This document shows positions 12,527-13,019 of a stretch of 13,019 bases of DNA, one piece after another. The stretch covers positions 1-13,019 of the forward strand of contig DIWL01000054.1 of assembly GCA_002428455.1 (NCBI GenBank), in the 5' to 3' direction. The notes below the pieces were generated by a model. That model did no database searches and was not told the DNA's origin. It saw only the letters and a program-made list of their open reading frames with translations. The stretch is from Anaerolineaceae bacterium UBA6107. Lineage in GTDB: Bacteria; Chloroflexota; Anaerolineae; Anaerolineales; Anaerolineaceae. Both the position numbers and the translations under genes were made by a program. Each line of letters opens with the position of its first letter. The stretch's first letter is position 1.

Positions 12527-13019
12527 ATGAGCAACGAAAAATTAACATCGCGAAGTGAAAATTATTCTGAGTGGTACAACCAGGTCATCCAACGAGCTGA
12601 AATGGCCGATTACGCACCGGTGCGCGGTTGCATGGTCGTGCGACCCTATGGCTGGGCGTTGTGGGAAAACATTCAGCAATCTCTTGATGGCAGGTTTAAA
12701 GCCACTGGTCATGTGAACGCAGCTTTTCCGCTATTTATACCCATGTCTTTCCTGGAAAAAGAAAAGGAACATGTGGAGGGCTTCTCACCGGAATTGGCTG
12801 TAGTGACCATCGGCGGAGGGGAAAAACTGGAAGAACCGCTGGTTGTGCGTCCTACATCAGAGACTATCATCGGGCATATGTACTCGAAATGGATCAAATC
12901 TTACCGCGACCTGCCGCTGCTCATCAACCAGTGGGCGAACGTGGTCCGTTGGGAAATGCGCACCCGCCTTTTCCTGCGCACATTGGAATTCTACTGGCAG
13001 GAAGGCCACACCGCGCATG
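12527..13019 (+). CDS. proS: Prolyl-tRNA synthetase, archaeal/eukaryotic type (3' end cut by window)
   Basis: The first 164 residues are present, and the frame is open to the window edge. Full-length enzymes of this type are about 480 residues. It is a class II aminoacyl-tRNA synthetase that charges tRNA-Pro in the cytoplasm. The N-terminus YSEWYNQVIQRAEMADYAPV (13-32) is that of the archaeal/eukaryotic-type ProRS, not the bacterial type with an inserted editing domain. Motif 1 lies around ATGHVNAAFPLFIP (59-72). The proline-binding RPTSE is at 108-112. Motif 2 is visible from VVRWEMRTRLFLRT (139-152) to WQEGHTAH (157-164). A Shine-Dalgarno sequence precedes the ATG, which lies 2 bases after the LOG-family stop. 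Motif 3 and the C-terminal zinc-like domain are outside the window. Deinococcus-Thermus and Chloroflexi commonly carry this type, so it is not by itself a sign of recent transfer. Confidence 0.95.
   Translation, partial: MSNEKLTSRSENYSEWYNQVIQRAEMADYAPVRGCMVVRPYGWALWENIQQSLDGRFKATGHVNAAFPLFIPMSFLEKEKEHVEGFSPELAVVTIGGGEKLEEPLVVRPTSETIIGHMYSKWIKSYRDLPLLINQWANVVRWEMRTRLFLRTLEFYWQEGHTAH

Noticed and set aside
12535..13019. Possible frameshift in proS, because motif 2 has Leu where relatives often have Pro or Arg (RTRLFLRTLEF)
   Set aside because: The frame stays open and in register on both sides, with WQEGHTAH intact, so these are simple substitutions.

Overview
The window looks like bacterial chromosome from the Chloroflexota, probably Anaerolineae or a close relative. 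I base this on the kind of genes present: a DHH-CBS-CCA tRNA nucleotidyltransferase fusion, a DUF3160 lipoprotein, an EF-G-2-type GTPase, an archaeal/eukaryotic-type prolyl-tRNA synthetase, and a small helical protein of a kind I associate with that phylum. The assignment rests on family content, not on a marker gene. Coding density is very high. I see no rRNA, tRNA, CRISPR array, insertion sequence or prophage gene, and no gene-free stretch longer than about 150 bases.

Left part (1-1837). A 3' remnant of a DUF2892/YgaP-type membrane protein on the plus strand ends against a perfect bidirectional terminator (175-210). On the minus strand, an E1-like ThiF/MoeB adenylyltransferase is followed 12 bases later by a PIG-L/LmbE zinc deacetylase. 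These two form one transcription unit that ends at the same hairpin.

Centre-left (1838-5113). An 80-base divergent gap separates the E1-like gene from the large plus-strand fusion protein (DHH/DHHA1, two CBS domains, class II tRNA nucleotidyltransferase). A TACAAT box lies 6-7 bases before the ATG on each strand, which suggests leaderless mRNAs. A GNAT acetyltransferase overlaps the 3' end of the fusion gene by 20 bases, and its stop codon overlaps that of the convergent minus-strand operon.

Centre (5110-9109, minus strand). A compact three-gene envelope operon encodes, in transcription order, a membrane-anchored protein with an FG-GAP-like calcium-binding motif, a 745-residue DUF3160 lipoprotein and a CapA-family lipoprotein. 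The latter two have clear lipoboxes. The genes are 11 bases apart and then overlap by ATGA.

Right part (9160-13019, plus strand). A near-consensus promoter (TTGACA-17-TAGAAT) drives an EF-G paralogue of the EF-G-2 type, which ends in a strong terminator. Next comes a tight cluster: a small helical protein of unknown function, a MazG-like nucleotide pyrophosphohydrolase, a LOG-family (SLOG-fold) phosphoribohydrolase-like protein and proS, which is cut by the window edge. The MazG-like and LOG-like products could act in sequence (NTP to NMP to base plus ribose 5-phosphate), a plausible nucleotide-hygiene pair beside translation genes.

I found no unmistakable new system. The best candidates for follow-up are the three-gene envelope operon, the MazG-LOG pair with its small-protein leader, and the EF-G paralogue that has lost two active-site landmarks.
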